Source: an uncultured Synechococcaceae cyanobacterium
Lineage (GTDB): Bacteria > Cyanobacteriota > Cyanobacteriia > PCC-6307 > Cyanobiaceae
Direction: 5' to 3'
Assembly (NCBI GenBank): GCA_902578445.1
Contig: CACHDC010000010.1
Span: 1 to 40,305 of the forward strand
Length of the DNA stretch: 40,305 nt
Shown: positions 32,575 to 40,305 of the stretch, piece after piece
Numbering within the stretch: the stretch's first letter is position 1
Layout: each line of letters begins with the position of its first letter
Translations under genes and position numbers: made by a program
The notes under the pieces: model-generated
What the model saw: the letters and a program-made list of their open reading frames with translations, nothing else
Told to the model about the DNA's origin: nothing
Database searches by the model: none

Positions 32575-34277
32575 AGTTCTTCAGATTGAGTGTCATTGAG
32601 TAAACAAACTCGTTCAACTTCTTCAATTGTAGTAAGTTCGTTTTTTACTAGATTCATACCATATTTTAGTAGGCTTCTTCCATTCTTTTCAAAAGCACGT
32701 TCTCTTATTTGATCTGCATTGGATTGCTTCATTATTAAATCTCTAATCAAGTCATTAACTTTCATTACTTCATAGATACCAACTCTTCCTTTATAGCCAC
32801 TTCCGTTGCATACAGGGCAGCCTTTATTATTTTTGTTTAAGAATCTCGCTTTTTCAATTCCTAATGAAAATGCTAAATGATTTTCGCGCTCGTTTATTTT
32901 TCTTAATTCACTACACGATCTGCAAACTTTTCTAACTAATCTTTGAGCAACAACTCCTATGATTGAGGCCCCAATAAGATAAGGTGGGATTTCCATTTCA
33001 GCGAGTCTTGTAATTGCAGTTGCAGTATCATTAGCATGCAACGTCGTGAAAACCATGTGACCAGTTAATGCAGCCTCCATTGCAGCTTGAGCTGTTTCTT
33101 TATCTCTAGTTTCTCCCACTAATATGATATCTGGGTCTTGCCTCATTAAAGACCTTAAAGCTCTCGAAAAATCAAGCCCCTTCTCTCTAATGACTTGAAC
33201 TTGATGAATGCCATCAAGTGTATATTCTACTGGATCTTCAACCGTACTTATATTTACTCCTGGTTTATTAAGGTCACTCAACATAGAATATAAAGTTGTT
33301 GATTTACCACTACCTGTAGGTCCAACTACAATCACAATTCCATATGGAGATTTAGACATATTTTTTATTAAACTTAATTCATCATTTTCTGTTATTAATT
33401 TTGAAAGGTTAAGTACAGAATTATCACTCTCAAGTGCCCTAAGCACAACTTTTTCTCCCCATCTTCCGGGCAATGTGCTTACTCGAAAGTCAGACCTTCT
33501 TCCTCTTAAAAGACATCTTATTCTGCCATCTTGGGGCAACCTTTTTTCAGATATATCCAGCTTGCTCATTATTTTAATCCTACTAATTATTGGGTTCACA
33601 TGTGATTTTGGAAAAGCAAAAGCCTCTTTTAAAACTCCATCAATTCTATACCTTATTCTTAAACGATCCTCTAGAGGTTCTGCATGAATATCTGATCCCT
33701 TTAGTGTGAAACACTTACTTAAAATTGAAGCTACACCAGCAATTACGGGATCATTTGATGCAGTAAGTTCTTCTCCAAATAAAATATCATTATCCAATTC
33801 TGAATCATCACCAATATTTGCCTGAGCCAATTTAATAAGTGCTTCATCATTAGCATCATCAATTAGTTCTATGTCATCATTTATCGAGGATTCATCTGAG
33901 TTTTGAATATTGTATTGAATACTCTCTGAGTTTGACTTTTCAAAATAATTAGTCTCTTCATTATTAAATATATTTTCTTCTGCATCATTAATTTTTTCTA
34001 AAGTTTGATTTTGAATTGAACTTTTTTGAATTTTTTCAACTGAGGTATCATGATTATTCTCAAACCAAGTTTCCCATTCTAAAGATGTAATTTGTTTTAA
34101 GGAAACTTTTAAATTATATTCACTTTCAATGGTTTTGATAACTTTTTTTACTTTAATATAATCTAAATTCATTGCTCCTAAATCTAAAGTTTCCTCGCCA
34201 ATTTCAATAACTATTATCCCTGCATCTTCACATAATTCAGGAGTGAGAAATTTACTTATTTCACTAGTATCAATCAT
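32571..34277 (-). CDS. pilB: Pilus extension ATPase PilB
   Basis: 568 residues. An N-terminal MshEN/GspE-N-like region (1-75) is followed by an acidic Asn/Ser/Glu-rich linker (80-170) and the ATPase domain: GSDIHAE near 194, Walker A GPTGSGKS (319-326), TVEDPVEY, Walker B DPDIILVGETRD (381-392) and GHMVFTTLHAN. The zinc cysteines are C452, C455, C487 and C490 (CRSC and CPVC) before GYKGRVGIYE, as in PilB/GspE. It drives pilin polymerisation. It is the first gene of the minus-strand pilB-pilT-pilC unit, with a 169-bp divergent promoter region shared with the PilP-like gene. Confidence 0.96.
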   Translation of the reverse strand: MIDTSEISKFLTPELCEDAGIIVIEIGEETLDLGAMNLDYIKVKKVIKTIESEYNLKVSLKQITSLEWETWFENNHDTSVEKIQKSSIQNQTLEKINDAEENIFNNEETNYFEKSNSESIQYNIQNSDESSINDDIELIDDANDEALIKLAQANIGDDSELDNDILFGEELTASNDPVIAGVASILSKCFTLKGSDIHAEPLEDRLRIRYRIDGVLKEAFAFPKSHVNPIISRIKIMSKLDISEKRLPQDGRIRCLLRGRRSDFRVSTLPGRWGEKVVLRALESDNSVLNLSKLITENDELSLIKNMSKSPYGIVIVVGPTGSGKSTTLYSMLSDLNKPGVNISTVEDPVEYTLDGIHQVQVIREKGLDFSRALRSLMRQDPDIILVGETRDKETAQAAMEAALTGHMVFTTLHANDTATAITRLAEMEIPPYLIGASIIGVVAQRLVRKVCRSCSELRKINERENHLAFSLGIEKARFLNKNNKGCPVCNGSGYKGRVGIYEVMKVNDLIRDLIMKQSNADQIRERAFEKNGRSLLKYGMNLVKNELTTIEEVERVCLLNDTQSEEL

Positions 34278-34446
34278 ATTTTTTCACTATGAATTGTTTT
34301 TTGAGACCTGAAAAAATTTAATACAAAGAAATTCTAATTTAAATATAGACATATAATTAGGATTAATAGTACTTTATTTCAAAATGAAGCTATAATTTTT
34401 ATTAGACTTCTAGATAAATATATTTTTCAACAGTTTTTTCGGATCA
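34278..34446. promoter_or_regulatory. Divergent promoter region of the two pilus operons
   Basis: Between the pilB start and the PilP-like start. Two perfect TATAAT hexamers lie on the plus strand at 34352-34357 and 34391-34396, the latter 51 nt before the plus-strand ATG. No clear -35 is present. A shared short region could allow joint control of both halves of the pilus machine. Confidence 0.45.
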
Positions 34447-34932
34447 ATGAAAAATCTTCTTTTTGAAACACTGAATAAAAATATTTTATTAATCATATTG
34501 GCCTATTTGTTTTGCCAAGGATCATTTCTTAATGCACAAGAAAAAAAAATACATTCACTTCCCATAAAAAAAGAATATATACAGCCCGATAAATCTACAA
34601 AAGATCTCATTCCTATGCCCTTAGGAGATATCAATACTTCTTCAACAAAAGTTAATTTTAATAGAAATCCTTTTCAAGAACCTTCAAAAACTGAATTTCC
34701 AACAATAGAAAATTTATATTCAAGTTTAAAATTCAGAGGATTAGCAAATTCAGATAATAAGCTTTTTGCAATTATTGAAACAGACAATAATCAGAAATTT
34801 TACAAGGTTGGAGATTCTCTTGATAATGGATTTGTGATTCAATTTATTTCATTAGAAAATGTAACTGTAGATATCTCAAATGGATTTAAAAATTACAGAC
34901 TTTCTTTAGTAGATATTGAGAAACTAATATGA
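34447..34932 (+). CDS. PilP-like pilus alignment protein
   Basis: 161 residues. A signal or anchor segment (ILLIILAYLFCQG, then SFLNAQ) precedes a Pro/Lys-rich linker and NPFQEP, the short conserved box before the PilP/GspC homology region. The final 80 residues (LKFRGLANSDNKLFAIIETD, KFYKVGDSLDNGFVIQFISL, GFKNYRLSL) form the small beta-barrel of that domain. It would bridge the inner-membrane PilM-N-O complex and the secretin. Cysteine 23 does not sit in a proper lipobox. It is the first of a five-gene plus-strand unit, overlapping pilM by 4 bp. Confidence 0.75.
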   Translation: MKNLLFETLNKNILLIILAYLFCQGSFLNAQEKKIHSLPIKKEYIQPDKSTKDLIPMPLGDINTSSTKVNFNRNPFQEPSKTEFPTIENLYSSLKFRGLANSDNKLFAIIETDNNQKFYKVGDSLDNGFVIQFISLENVTVDISNGFKNYRLSLVDIEKLI

Positions 34933-36314
34933 AAAAGAACAAAACATCTTCTTTTAAGAAGTTTATAAAAAAAATTGGGCAATTTAAATCTAATAATTAT
35001 TTATCAAAGTTAAAATTTACTAAATTAAAATCTTTTTCTTTTCTTTCTGAAATCTCAAAGAGAAAAAGATATAAAAAAATTCTAGAAAAGATAAATCAAT
35101 TTAAAGATCTCGAAATTACAAATAAAAAAGAAAAGAATATCAAAAAATCTAACCATACTAACTCTGCCATTTTAAAAGCAAAGATTTTTAAGAAAATACT
35201 TGAAAAAATTAATAAATTAGAAAATCTAAAAATTAAGATCAAAAAATACAATAAGTCTCACAATTCTGGAAATATTCTGAAACTAAAAACTTTAAGAAAT
35301 GACTTTCTGGAAGTATTTGATAGGGTTAAAAATTACAAATTTTCAGGAAGCAAATTAAAATTAGCAAAAAATAAAAACAACGAAAGATATCTGCAAAAAA
35401 TTGGTGTTGTATTTTATGGGGATCATAATTTAATTATTGTTAGTGCTAATATTGACTTAAATAATAATATAAAAATAATTGCCTTAAATGAAATCCCTGT
35501 TCCAAGCAATGTAATTGGGGACTCCTTAGTAGAAGATACGAATGAATTGGCCAATATTTTACTGGACTCTTTAACTCTTTTAGAACTTTTAGAATCTCCA
35601 TTTTTATTAGTATTATCAAGTTCCTTTTTTAATATTCATACTTTCAATACCTCTGACTTAAAACAGATTTCACAATCTGACAAAAAGGTTGAATCTAAGA
35701 GTCCATATTTACCTGCTAATACACTTGTAGATTTTTTCAGGATTAACGATGATAAAATAACAAATGGATTGGTACGAACTATTTATACAAAAAAAGATTT
35801 TATTAAGAGTTGGACAGATACGTTAGAAATAGTTAATTTACCAATAATTGGTTTAGTGCCTGCATCTGTGCATATATTTGATTCTATAACTTCAAAAATT
35901 ACAGAGGAAATTACTGTTTTATTAGATATTGAATCTTCAGAAACAACTTTATTAATAGGAAGTAATTTAGCTAAATTAAATTCCTATAAATTACCATTTG
36001 GTTATTCCCTATACATCACAGATGATTTAAAAAAATCTAGCAAAAGTTATTTTGAAAGAGCTTTAAATTCAGTAAAATTAATAATGAAAGATTTAAATCA
36101 AGAATTACCTTTAAATATATTTGTAATGGGAAAAGGATTAGATAAATTATTAGATTCTGAAATGAATCTGCCAGAAGGTTTTCAATCTATATCTAATTTG
36201 AACTTGGTTAATTATTTATATAAACCGCAAACAATGCAAATCCATGAAATAGGTTCTCAATCTATTGAGAATAGTCTCTATTCTTTAGTTTCAATATTGT
36301 CATCATGCGTATAA
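34929..36314 (+). CDS. pilM: PilM-like protein with long Lys-rich N-terminal extension
   Basis: 461 residues, about 100 longer than usual PilM. Residues 1-155 are Lys-rich, with KKILEKIN repeated at 49-56 and 88-95. From 156 the PilM fold starts: QKIGVVFYGDHNLIIVSA, then IIALNEIPVPSNVIGDSLVE and IVNLPIIGLVPASVHIFDSI, with VLLDIESSETTLLIG near 335. The DIG-type nucleotide motifs are eroded (GVVFYGDHN for GIDIGS, DIESSE for DIGxx), so ATP binding is doubtful. It would act in the cytoplasm as partner of PilN. It overlaps the upstream gene by 4 bp and pilN by 10 bp. Confidence 0.72.
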   Translation: MKKNKTSSFKKFIKKIGQFKSNNYLSKLKFTKLKSFSFLSEISKRKRYKKILEKINQFKDLEITNKKEKNIKKSNHTNSAILKAKIFKKILEKINKLENLKIKIKKYNKSHNSGNILKLKTLRNDFLEVFDRVKNYKFSGSKLKLAKNKNNERYLQKIGVVFYGDHNLIIVSANIDLNNNIKIIALNEIPVPSNVIGDSLVEDTNELANILLDSLTLLELLESPFLLVLSSSFFNIHTFNTSDLKQISQSDKKVESKSPYLPANTLVDFFRINDDKITNGLVRTIYTKKDFIKSWTDTLEIVNLPIIGLVPASVHIFDSITSKITEEITVLLDIESSETTLLIGSNLAKLNSYKLPFGYSLYITDDLKKSSKSYFERALNSVKLIMKDLNQELPLNIFVMGKGLDKLLDSEMNLPEGFQSISNLNLVNYLYKPQTMQIHEIGSQSIENSLYSLVSILSSCV

Positions 36315-37030
36315 AATATAACTTTGCCTTTAAAAATTCCAAATTAAGTCCATGGCAAAGGCCCGCTCCTCCTAATTTACTGGTTACGGATGCCAGCCTA
36401 GATAAAAAATTAGTTTTTCTCTACCAGGAGTTTAATAAAAATGCAGAAATATTTTATCCATCATCATTAATTTTAATTTTAAGCTTTGTTATCTACCTAA
36501 TTAATATATTCCCAACTTTAACAATAAAAAAATTTGAAGCTGATCATAATCAATACACACTTATTTCTTCAAAATTATCAGATTTAAATTCGTCAAAACA
36601 GCGTTATAAAAAAACTATAAATAATTTAGAAGAATATTTTTCTCAGTCAACAACATCATATTTATTTGCATTTTATCTACAGAATTCTGTTCCTAAGGGA
36701 ATAAAAATTAATAGTTATTCGTTTAGCGATAATGGCTTTGATATTAATTTGAGTTCATACAGTTTAGATTCAATAAATGAATTTATTACTTTAATTATAG
36801 AATCACCTGTTATCAATAAAAACAGTGTGACTATTAACCAAATTAACCGCTTAGAGTCTAATTCCAGTGAAGGGAAAAAATTCAGTACAATGTATGATTT
36901 GGAAATTTATGGGCAAACAGCAAAAATTGATATTAAAAAACGTGAGGATTTATATAAAGAATCAAATGCGAATGGTTTACTTAGAAAGTTACAAAGATTT
37001 AATTACTTAAAATCAATTTTAAGAGGTTGA
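36305..37030 (+). CDS. pilN: PilN-like pilus alignment protein
   Basis: 241 residues: a cytoplasmic N-terminus, one membrane span at about 52-71 (PSSLILILSFVIYLINIFP), a coiled-coil stretch (KLSDLNSSKQRYKKTINNLE) and an alpha/beta domain (FYLQNSVPKGIKINSYSF, then YSLDSINEFITLI). That is the PilN layout. KLSPWQRP at 13-20 may stand in for the INLLPWR peptide with which PilN binds PilM, though it is not identical. The assignment rests on architecture and gene position more than motifs. It overlaps pilM by 10 bp and pilO by 4 bp. Confidence 0.68.
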   Translation: MRIKYNFAFKNSKLSPWQRPAPPNLLVTDASLDKKLVFLYQEFNKNAEIFYPSSLILILSFVIYLINIFPTLTIKKFEADHNQYTLISSKLSDLNSSKQRYKKTINNLEEYFSQSTTSYLFAFYLQNSVPKGIKINSYSFSDNGFDINLSSYSLDSINEFITLIIESPVINKNSVTINQINRLESNSSEGKKFSTMYDLEIYGQTAKIDIKKREDLYKESNANGLLRKLQRFNYLKSILRG

Positions 37031-37905
37031 AGAAATTGAAATTGCAAAATTATAAAAATTTGTTTATTGGATTAACAAAAAAAATTAAAGAATTCGATTT
37101 TAACTCATTTTTAGAAGAAATTAAAAATTTAAATATTGATGACTTTAGAAATATAAACTACAAAAGATTGTTATATGATATTCGTAACTCCCAATATTTA
37201 AAACCTACAATTGGTATTTTTAGTGCGTCAATAATAACAATTTTAATATTAATACCATCTGTCGAGACAGTTACTGACTCCTTCAAGAAAGCAAAAAAAT
37301 ACAAATTTGAGTCAAAAGATTTACCAAATAAAATCTCTGAGCTAAAAAATAAAGGTCTTAAATTCGAAGAAATAAAAACAAAAGTTACTGAAATAAATTC
37401 TTCTTTTATTAGAAAAGAACAAATTATCTTTATCGCTCAACTATTAAATGAAACTGCAAAGAAAACAAACGTCAAAATTAATTCTTTCGCTCCTATATTC
37501 AGAAAAGAAAGTTCAAAAATATGTAAAATTTCAACCTTTCAAAAAAAATCAGATAATTTTAAATCAGTAAAAAGAAAGCCTAAACTTCAAAAAAAAGGAA
37601 TCATAAATGATAATTATTTCGAAGTAACATTCAAATCAGATTATCTAGATATTATTGAGTTTCTAAAGGAAATTCAATTATTTGATGTCAATGTTACTCC
37701 TCTTTGTATAGAGGTTAATTCTCAACAAAAATCACAATTATCTAGTTCTGAAAAAAATAATGAATATGATTCACTAATAATACCCTTAAATAAAGTTGGG
37801 CAACCTTTAATTCCCAAAGATGAAGTAGATAAGATTAATATTACTTCGGAATCAGGGAATGTTGAAACTAAGTTAGTTTTAAAAATACCGTCTTTTAATA
37901 AATAG
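37027..37905 (+). CDS. pilO: PilO-like pilus alignment protein
   Basis: 292 residues: about 58 basic cytoplasmic residues, one membrane span at about 60-78 (PTIGIFSASIITILILIPS), a coiled coil (LPNKISELKNKGLKFEEIKT), and a two-part periplasmic domain (IFIAQLLNETAKKTNVKIN, then YLDIIEFLKEIQLFDVNVTP). This is the PilO architecture; the extra N-terminal extension and a 25-residue Lys-rich insert near 165-195 are unusual. TTG at 37027 overlaps the pilN stop by 4 bp. It pairs with PilN in the inner-membrane ring. Confidence 0.68.
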   Translation: MKKLKLQNYKNLFIGLTKKIKEFDFNSFLEEIKNLNIDDFRNINYKRLLYDIRNSQYLKPTIGIFSASIITILILIPSVETVTDSFKKAKKYKFESKDLPNKISELKNKGLKFEEIKTKVTEINSSFIRKEQIIFIAQLLNETAKKTNVKINSFAPIFRKESSKICKISTFQKKSDNFKSVKRKPKLQKKGIINDNYFEVTFKSDYLDIIEFLKEIQLFDVNVTPLCIEVNSQQKSQLSSSEKNNEYDSLIIPLNKVGQPLIPKDEVDKINITSESGNVETKLVLKIPSFNK

Positions 37906-37950
37906 AGCTGATTTATTCCAAAATTAGAATAATAGTAACCAACTAAGAAG

Positions 37951-37971
37951 ATCAATTTTTTGTTGATTTTA
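37951..37971 (+). terminator. Weak hairpin between pilO and pilQ
   Basis: ATCAA (37951-37955) and TTGAT (37963-37967) can pair around a 7-nt loop, followed by TTTT. The stem is short and AT-rich. It might reduce read-through into pilQ but is not a convincing terminator. Confidence 0.25.
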
Positions 37972-38011
37972 ATATATGTTGCTATTATTATTAGTAATTT
38001 AAGATCATATC

Positions 38012-39730
38012 TTGCGTATTAATAGAAAGTCTCTTAAAAGATCGTTCTCATTATTTGCAATTACTTCTTTATTAAGTACTAGTGCAAATTATGCGGGAAA
38101 TATTTCTTTTAATAAATTTAATCCCAAGAAAATTGTCGCTCAAAATATACCTCTAAGTTACCCTGAAGAATTTTTAAATGGGGATAATCTTTTTCAAAAT
38201 CAAAATTATTTATTGTCTTCTTTAATTTCTAATCCAAATTTATTAGAAATTGAAGGACCCTCTGTCTCATTATTATTTAAGCAAGCCAAAGCAAAAGCAA
38301 TTTTTGAATATCTTGCTGAAATAGGAAATTATGGTTTTGTATGGGTTAAAAATAGTCCTAATAAAGAAAATGATGTAGATAATCAGAGATTAATTTCAAT
38401 GACTTTAAACGATGTAAGTTATAAAAAAGCTATTAATTCTTTGTTATTGGCAAGCGGTTTGCAAGCAAAATTGCATAATAATATTCTTTATGTAGGACCT
38501 AACGTAAGAAATACTGTTTTTGATACAAGAAGCACTGATGTTTATCAGTTGAATCAGATAAGTGCCAGCTCAGCTGCTGATTATTTGGCGAATTTAGGAG
38601 CTAGTGTTACAAAAACATTTACGATTACCACATCTGTTACTTCTGGCACCTCACAATCTCAGGCAGTTCAAGGAGCCTCAACATCTTCTACTACGACTGA
38701 TCAATCAGAAACATCAGTTAAAGTTTATGGCGCAACTATAGGCCCATTAGTAGGCTTAATTGCCACTACTGATGAACGACTTCAAACAGTAACAATGGTT
38801 GGCGAAAAATATCTTATTGATTTGGCTAATGGATTTTTAGAGAAATTAGACATTAAACAAAAACAAGTTGCGTTAAGTGTCAAAGTCCTTGATGTAAATA
38901 TGTCAGATAAGAATTCATCTATGAAAGATTATGGAGGTAAACTAGATGATGCATTTATAATTGGTAGCCAAGGAAAAATTAAATCAGCATTTGGAAGTTT
39001 TTTACCAGTTTTTCCTGAAGGCAATTCAGCAGATGCAACCACCAACCCAGGAATTACCTCAAGTACTAGAACAACTAATTTTGATAACAAATCTTTTTTT
39101 GGTTTGTTAGAAGCAAGTATTGAAAATGGCACTACAAAGGTATTAGCAAGTCCAACTCTCTTATTAAGTGAATCATCTGGTTCGGCAGGAGATGGAAGTA
39201 GTATCGGTCGAAAGGTTGGCAATGAGGGTTTTGTTGAGATTGGGGATAAGGTTCCTGTAGATGCAACAAAAGGCGATGGTGGTTCTTGCACTTATAGTTT
39301 CGAAACTGTAGGAGTAAAATTAGGTGCAAAAATCCTAGGTATTGATCAAAATGATTATGTTACTTTTACAATGACACCTATTGTTACTGGAATTTCAGGT
39401 AGTTTTAATATAGTTGGATGTGGTTCCGTTTCAAAGATTAACAATAGGAGACTTGATACTGGTGCTATACGGATAAAAGATGGCGAAACATTGGTTCTTA
39501 CTGGTGTTATCCAAGAAACTGATATAGATACAACTTACAAATTACCATTACTTGGAGATTTACCTTTATTGGGGGGGTTATTTAGATCGAAACAAGCTTC
39601 AAAAGATAAAAGAGAGCTGATTATTTTAGTAACTCCAAAAGTTTTGGAAGATAAATCATCCAATATTGCAGATTATAATCTCGAATTTAAAAACAAAGAT
39701 GCTACAAATTTAATAAATCAAATTAAATAA
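38012..39730 (+). CDS. pilQ: Type IV pilus secretin PilQ
   Basis: 572 residues. A signal peptide (SFSLFAITSLLSTSANYAG) is followed by an STN-type domain at about 85-160, an N1 domain at about 175-285 with a Ser/Thr-rich insert (205-235), and the secretin beta-barrel domain at about 300-545. The latter shows ALSVKVLDVN, IENGTTKVLASPTLLL and GETLVLTGVI with YKLPLLGDLPLLGGLFR, the canonical secretin signature. It forms the outer-membrane pore. No AMIN domain is seen, unlike many PilQ proteins. C426 and C470 may form a disulfide. TTG start at 38012, 106 bp after pilO. Confidence 0.94.
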   Translation: MRINRKSLKRSFSLFAITSLLSTSANYAGNISFNKFNPKKIVAQNIPLSYPEEFLNGDNLFQNQNYLLSSLISNPNLLEIEGPSVSLLFKQAKAKAIFEYLAEIGNYGFVWVKNSPNKENDVDNQRLISMTLNDVSYKKAINSLLLASGLQAKLHNNILYVGPNVRNTVFDTRSTDVYQLNQISASSAADYLANLGASVTKTFTITTSVTSGTSQSQAVQGASTSSTTTDQSETSVKVYGATIGPLVGLIATTDERLQTVTMVGEKYLIDLANGFLEKLDIKQKQVALSVKVLDVNMSDKNSSMKDYGGKLDDAFIIGSQGKIKSAFGSFLPVFPEGNSADATTNPGITSSTRTTNFDNKSFFGLLEASIENGTTKVLASPTLLLSESSGSAGDGSSIGRKVGNEGFVEIGDKVPVDATKGDGGSCTYSFETVGVKLGAKILGIDQNDYVTFTMTPIVTGISGSFNIVGCGSVSKINNRRLDTGAIRIKDGETLVLTGVIQETDIDTTYKLPLLGDLPLLGGLFRSKQASKDKRELIILVTPKVLEDKSSNIADYNLEFKNKDATNLINQIK

Positions 39731-39745
39731 TTAAAATTAATTAAT

Positions 39746-40305
39746 CTATTTGATATGGACGCAGAAGGATTCAGGACCTTTTGAAAGAGATCCTAACCAG
39801 TCATTGGCAAAAATATTTTTTGAACTTTCGCAGAAATTATTATATAGAGATATGCTATCGATTACTAAAGCTCCTATTGCAGATTTACTCCTTGTGAGTT
39901 GATTATAATCATCAATAATTTCTTCAAAATTTCCATTTTCTCTCCCTACGCATGGTTGCAAGATCGAAGCTGTTATTGTTGAAGGCTTCCATGCACTTAA
40001 GATTATTAGTTGTCCGATATATTCTGATTCCAACGATCTACAAACATCTTCCCAGGGGTCAATAGGTGTTTCTACTTCCGCGGTTAAATTATTTAAGAAA
40101 CTTAAGGCAGCAATTTTATTTTCAGTAGTAAGTGATTGAGGTCCATCTTCGAACAAATAATTTGAAGAACCGTTATTAGATATTATTTGAATATATATTT
40201 TATTTTCTTCTGAAAGATTATTAGAAGAAGGGAGCTTATTAATATGTTGTTTCAAGCTATTTATTGTATATTCGAATAAATTTTTACCATTTATTGTTGG
40301 AGATA
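39746..40305 (-). CDS. Unknown protein next to pilQ, N-terminus outside the window
   Basis: The frame is open to the right edge, so only the last 185 residues are visible. KIYIQIISNNG, IDPWEDVCRSLES, IGQLIILSAWKPSTI and LVIDSISLYNNF alternate strands and helices in a way that resembles the end of a von Willebrand A-like domain, but no metal-binding motif is in view. It is convergent with pilQ, 15 bp apart. A link to the pilus, for example as a surface adhesin, is conjecture. Confidence 0.55.
   Translation of the reverse strand, partial: SPTINGKNLFEYTINSLKQHINKLPSSNNLSEENKIYIQIISNNGSSNYLFEDGPQSLTTENKIAALSFLNNLTAEVETPIDPWEDVCRSLESEYIGQLIILSAWKPSTITASILQPCVGRENGNFEEIIDDYNQLTRSKSAIGALVIDSISLYNNFCESSKNIFANDWLGSLSKGPESFCVHIK

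Overview
The window looks like chromosome of a high-light-adapted Prochlorococcus or a very close relative. It is strongly AT-rich (roughly 30% G+C by eye), genes are packed with short or overlapping junctions, and many start with TTG. It carries a Pcb chlorophyll-binding antenna gene and a second, divergent lycopene cyclase of the type that makes epsilon rings; both are hallmarks of this group. The species call is inference from gene content, not from a database match.

Layout. 1-4700: end of a small Trp-containing protein, a small helix-turn-helix-like protein, an unlisted 58-aa ORF, pcbA with a clear terminator, a GltS-type symporter, a small unknown and a GST-like protein. 4700-9600: a GIY-YIG-like membrane protein, an SDR and the lycopene cyclase (likely operon), an LPOR-like SDR and an MscS channel. 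9600-15400: isochorismatase-like hydrolase, Fur, the radical SAM protein ArsS, glucosylglycerol-phosphate phosphatase StpA facing a GpsA-like protein, and an unknown. 15400-19250: metY-metA (methionine by direct sulfhydrylation) and a SulP anion transporter. 19250-24600: a frameshifted FAD oxidase, CbiX chelatase with a His-rich tail, a cluster of DnaA-box-like sites, a DUF2811 protein, a GMC oxidoreductase and a lumenal pentapeptide protein. 24570-28350: a ribbon-helix-helix plus GIY-YIG-like gene pair behind an operator array, GloA, a Tic20-family protein and several small membrane or exported proteins. 28350-29290: tRNA-Ser(UGA) beside a decayed duplicate of its own promoter and 5' half. 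29290-39730: a type IV pilus cluster (pilD; pilB-pilT-pilC; PilP-like, pilM, pilN, pilO, pilQ). The right edge cuts an unknown gene.

How the parts fit. The pilus block holds prepilin peptidase, extension and retraction ATPases, platform, alignment complex and secretin, so only the pilins are missing from the window. It begins directly beside a tRNA carrying a decayed duplication, which suggests an accessory block at a tRNA hotspot. MetA carries the residue expected for acetyl-CoA use, matching MetY next to it. The most interesting signals not explained by the genes alone are the phased palindromes upstream of the RHH/GIY-YIG-like pair, the tRNA duplication beside the pilus genes, the open frame continuing past the TM2 protein's stop, and the one-base frameshift in the FAD oxidase.
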